This document shows, in pieces, positions 13,927 to 14,457 of a stretch of 14,457 nt of DNA. A program made the position numbers and the translations under genes. How positions within the stretch are numbered: the first letter of the stretch is position 1; each line of letters begins with the position of its first letter. Under the pieces are notes generated by a model, which was not told where the DNA came from, did not search any database, and saw only the letters and a list, made by a program, of their open reading frames with translations. Origin of the DNA: JBBDIO01 sp040880365 (GTDB lineage Bacteria; Chloroflexota; Anaerolineae; Caldilineales; Caldilineaceae); the NCBI GenBank assembly GCA_040880365.1, contig JBBDIO010000227.1, forward strand, positions 1 through 14,457. Reading direction: 5' to 3'.

Positions 13927-14457
13927 TCAGAAGCGATAGATCGCCGCGGCTGCGCCTTTGCCCGGAATGTCTTCGGCGTCGATGATATGCACTGCGCCCC
14001 CGTTGAGATAGGCTTGCATGGCGATGAAATCCAGCAAATCTTCCTTGCCGATATCGTCGGCGTCGTTGGGCGTCATGGTGTCCTGACTGGCGCCTTCGGC
14101 CACCTGCACCGGCTCTTCCTGCATGGTCACCTTGCCCAGTTTGGTGTCGAACTTGCCCCAGACGCGGTGACCCCGCGGCAGGAATGCAATCTCGATGCGG
14201 CCCTGGAAAGCGGCTGTGGCAATGTCATCCACATATTCACCCGTGCGCCCGGTGCCCGCCAATTCGGCGAAGCTGCTGTGATCCGCTTCCAGTTGCCGGC
14301 GGAATTCAGGCTCCACCAGCGGCCAGGTGGCGGTATGCAGCTCCTCTGGCGAACTTTCGTCGGGATTGCCAGCGTGCCCTTCGGGTAGCAAGCCGTTGTA
14401 ATCGGTGGCTTCGGCATAGATGGGGTGCAGATAGTCTACCCCTGCCAAAACCAGCGG
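13927..14457 (-). CDS. baeRF-type (archaeo-eukaryotic release-factor-like) protein, C-terminal part, cut by window end
   Basis: The frame is open to the window edge, giving 176 residues of the C-terminal half, starting PLVLAGVDYLHPIYAEATDY. Typical features of the bacterial archaeo-eukaryotic release factor (baeRF) families follow in order: GNPDESSPEELHTATWPLVE, the GTGR motif in ELAGTGRTGEYVDDI, a strand-rich segment around FLPRGHRVWGKFD, and the end GGAVHIIDAEDIPGKGAAAAIYRF. It matches the part corresponding to domain 3 of eRF1/Pelota. These proteins are thought to act at the ribosome under stress; related Balon is a hibernation factor. Full length is usually about 350-390 residues. I cannot say which baeRF subgroup it is; baeRF3 is my best guess. 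Without the N-terminal domains, catalytic loops cannot be examined. The ligase gene follows 62 bp downstream, or 104 bp if it starts at 13822. Confidence 0.68.
   Translation of the reverse strand, partial: PLVLAGVDYLHPIYAEATDYNGLLPEGHAGNPDESSPEELHTATWPLVEPEFRRQLEADHSSFAELAGTGRTGEYVDDIATAAFQGRIEIAFLPRGHRVWGKFDTKLGKVTMQEEPVQVAEGASQDTMTPNDADDIGKEDLLDFIAMQAYLNGGAVHIIDAEDIPGKGAAAAIYRF

Overview
The window is GC-rich, gene-dense bacterial DNA holding twelve protein genes, two of them cut by the window edges. It looks like a draft chromosome of a Chloroflexota bacterium, perhaps the Anaerolineae/Caldilineales side. That assignment is inference. It rests on the gene mix: a large secreted PA14/PKD protein, a true-type formylglycine-generating enzyme, an MshC-like cysteine ligase, and a small membrane-anchored coiled-coil protein of a style I associate with that phylum. 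I saw no tRNA, rRNA, transposase, phage gene or CRISPR array, and no gene-free stretch longer than about 300 bases.

Left half (1-9988), all on the plus strand: the C-terminal part of a CocE/NonD serine hydrolase; a 100-N assembly gap inside a 20-bp tandem repeat; a ten-helix EamA/DMT transporter; a metal-dependent amidohydrolase; a class-III PLP aminotransferase of the glutamate-1-semialdehyde type; a 1122-residue secreted protein; and a formylglycine-generating enzyme with both catalytic cysteines. The last three genes are closely spaced (50 and 36 bp gaps) and may be one transcript. The secreted protein joins an alpha/beta-hydrolase-like domain, two PA14 domains and two to three PKD domains. 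In the hydrolase part the nucleophile serine, the catalytic histidine and the usual oxyanion loop all appear to be lost.

Right half (10033-14457), all on the minus strand and convergent with the left half. In transcription order it holds: a baeRF-type (archaeo-eukaryotic release-factor-like) protein cut by the window end; an MshC/CysRS-like cysteine ligase; a DUF2188 protein; a very acidic YflT-like stress protein followed by a perfect 15-bp-stem terminator; a small membrane-anchored coiled-coil protein; and a polytopic membrane protein with a proline-rich linker. The first four fit a general stress, thiol and ribosome-protection theme, which is inferred from family and neighbourhood only.

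The most unusual structural feature is a set of short imperfect tandem arrays (units of 14-20 bp, about three copies) at gene boundaries. They occur after the CocE gene, across the stop of the EamA gene, before the aminotransferase, across the start of the secreted protein, before the coiled-coil gene and before the ligase gene. Their units are unrelated in sequence, which suggests local duplication and not a dispersed element.
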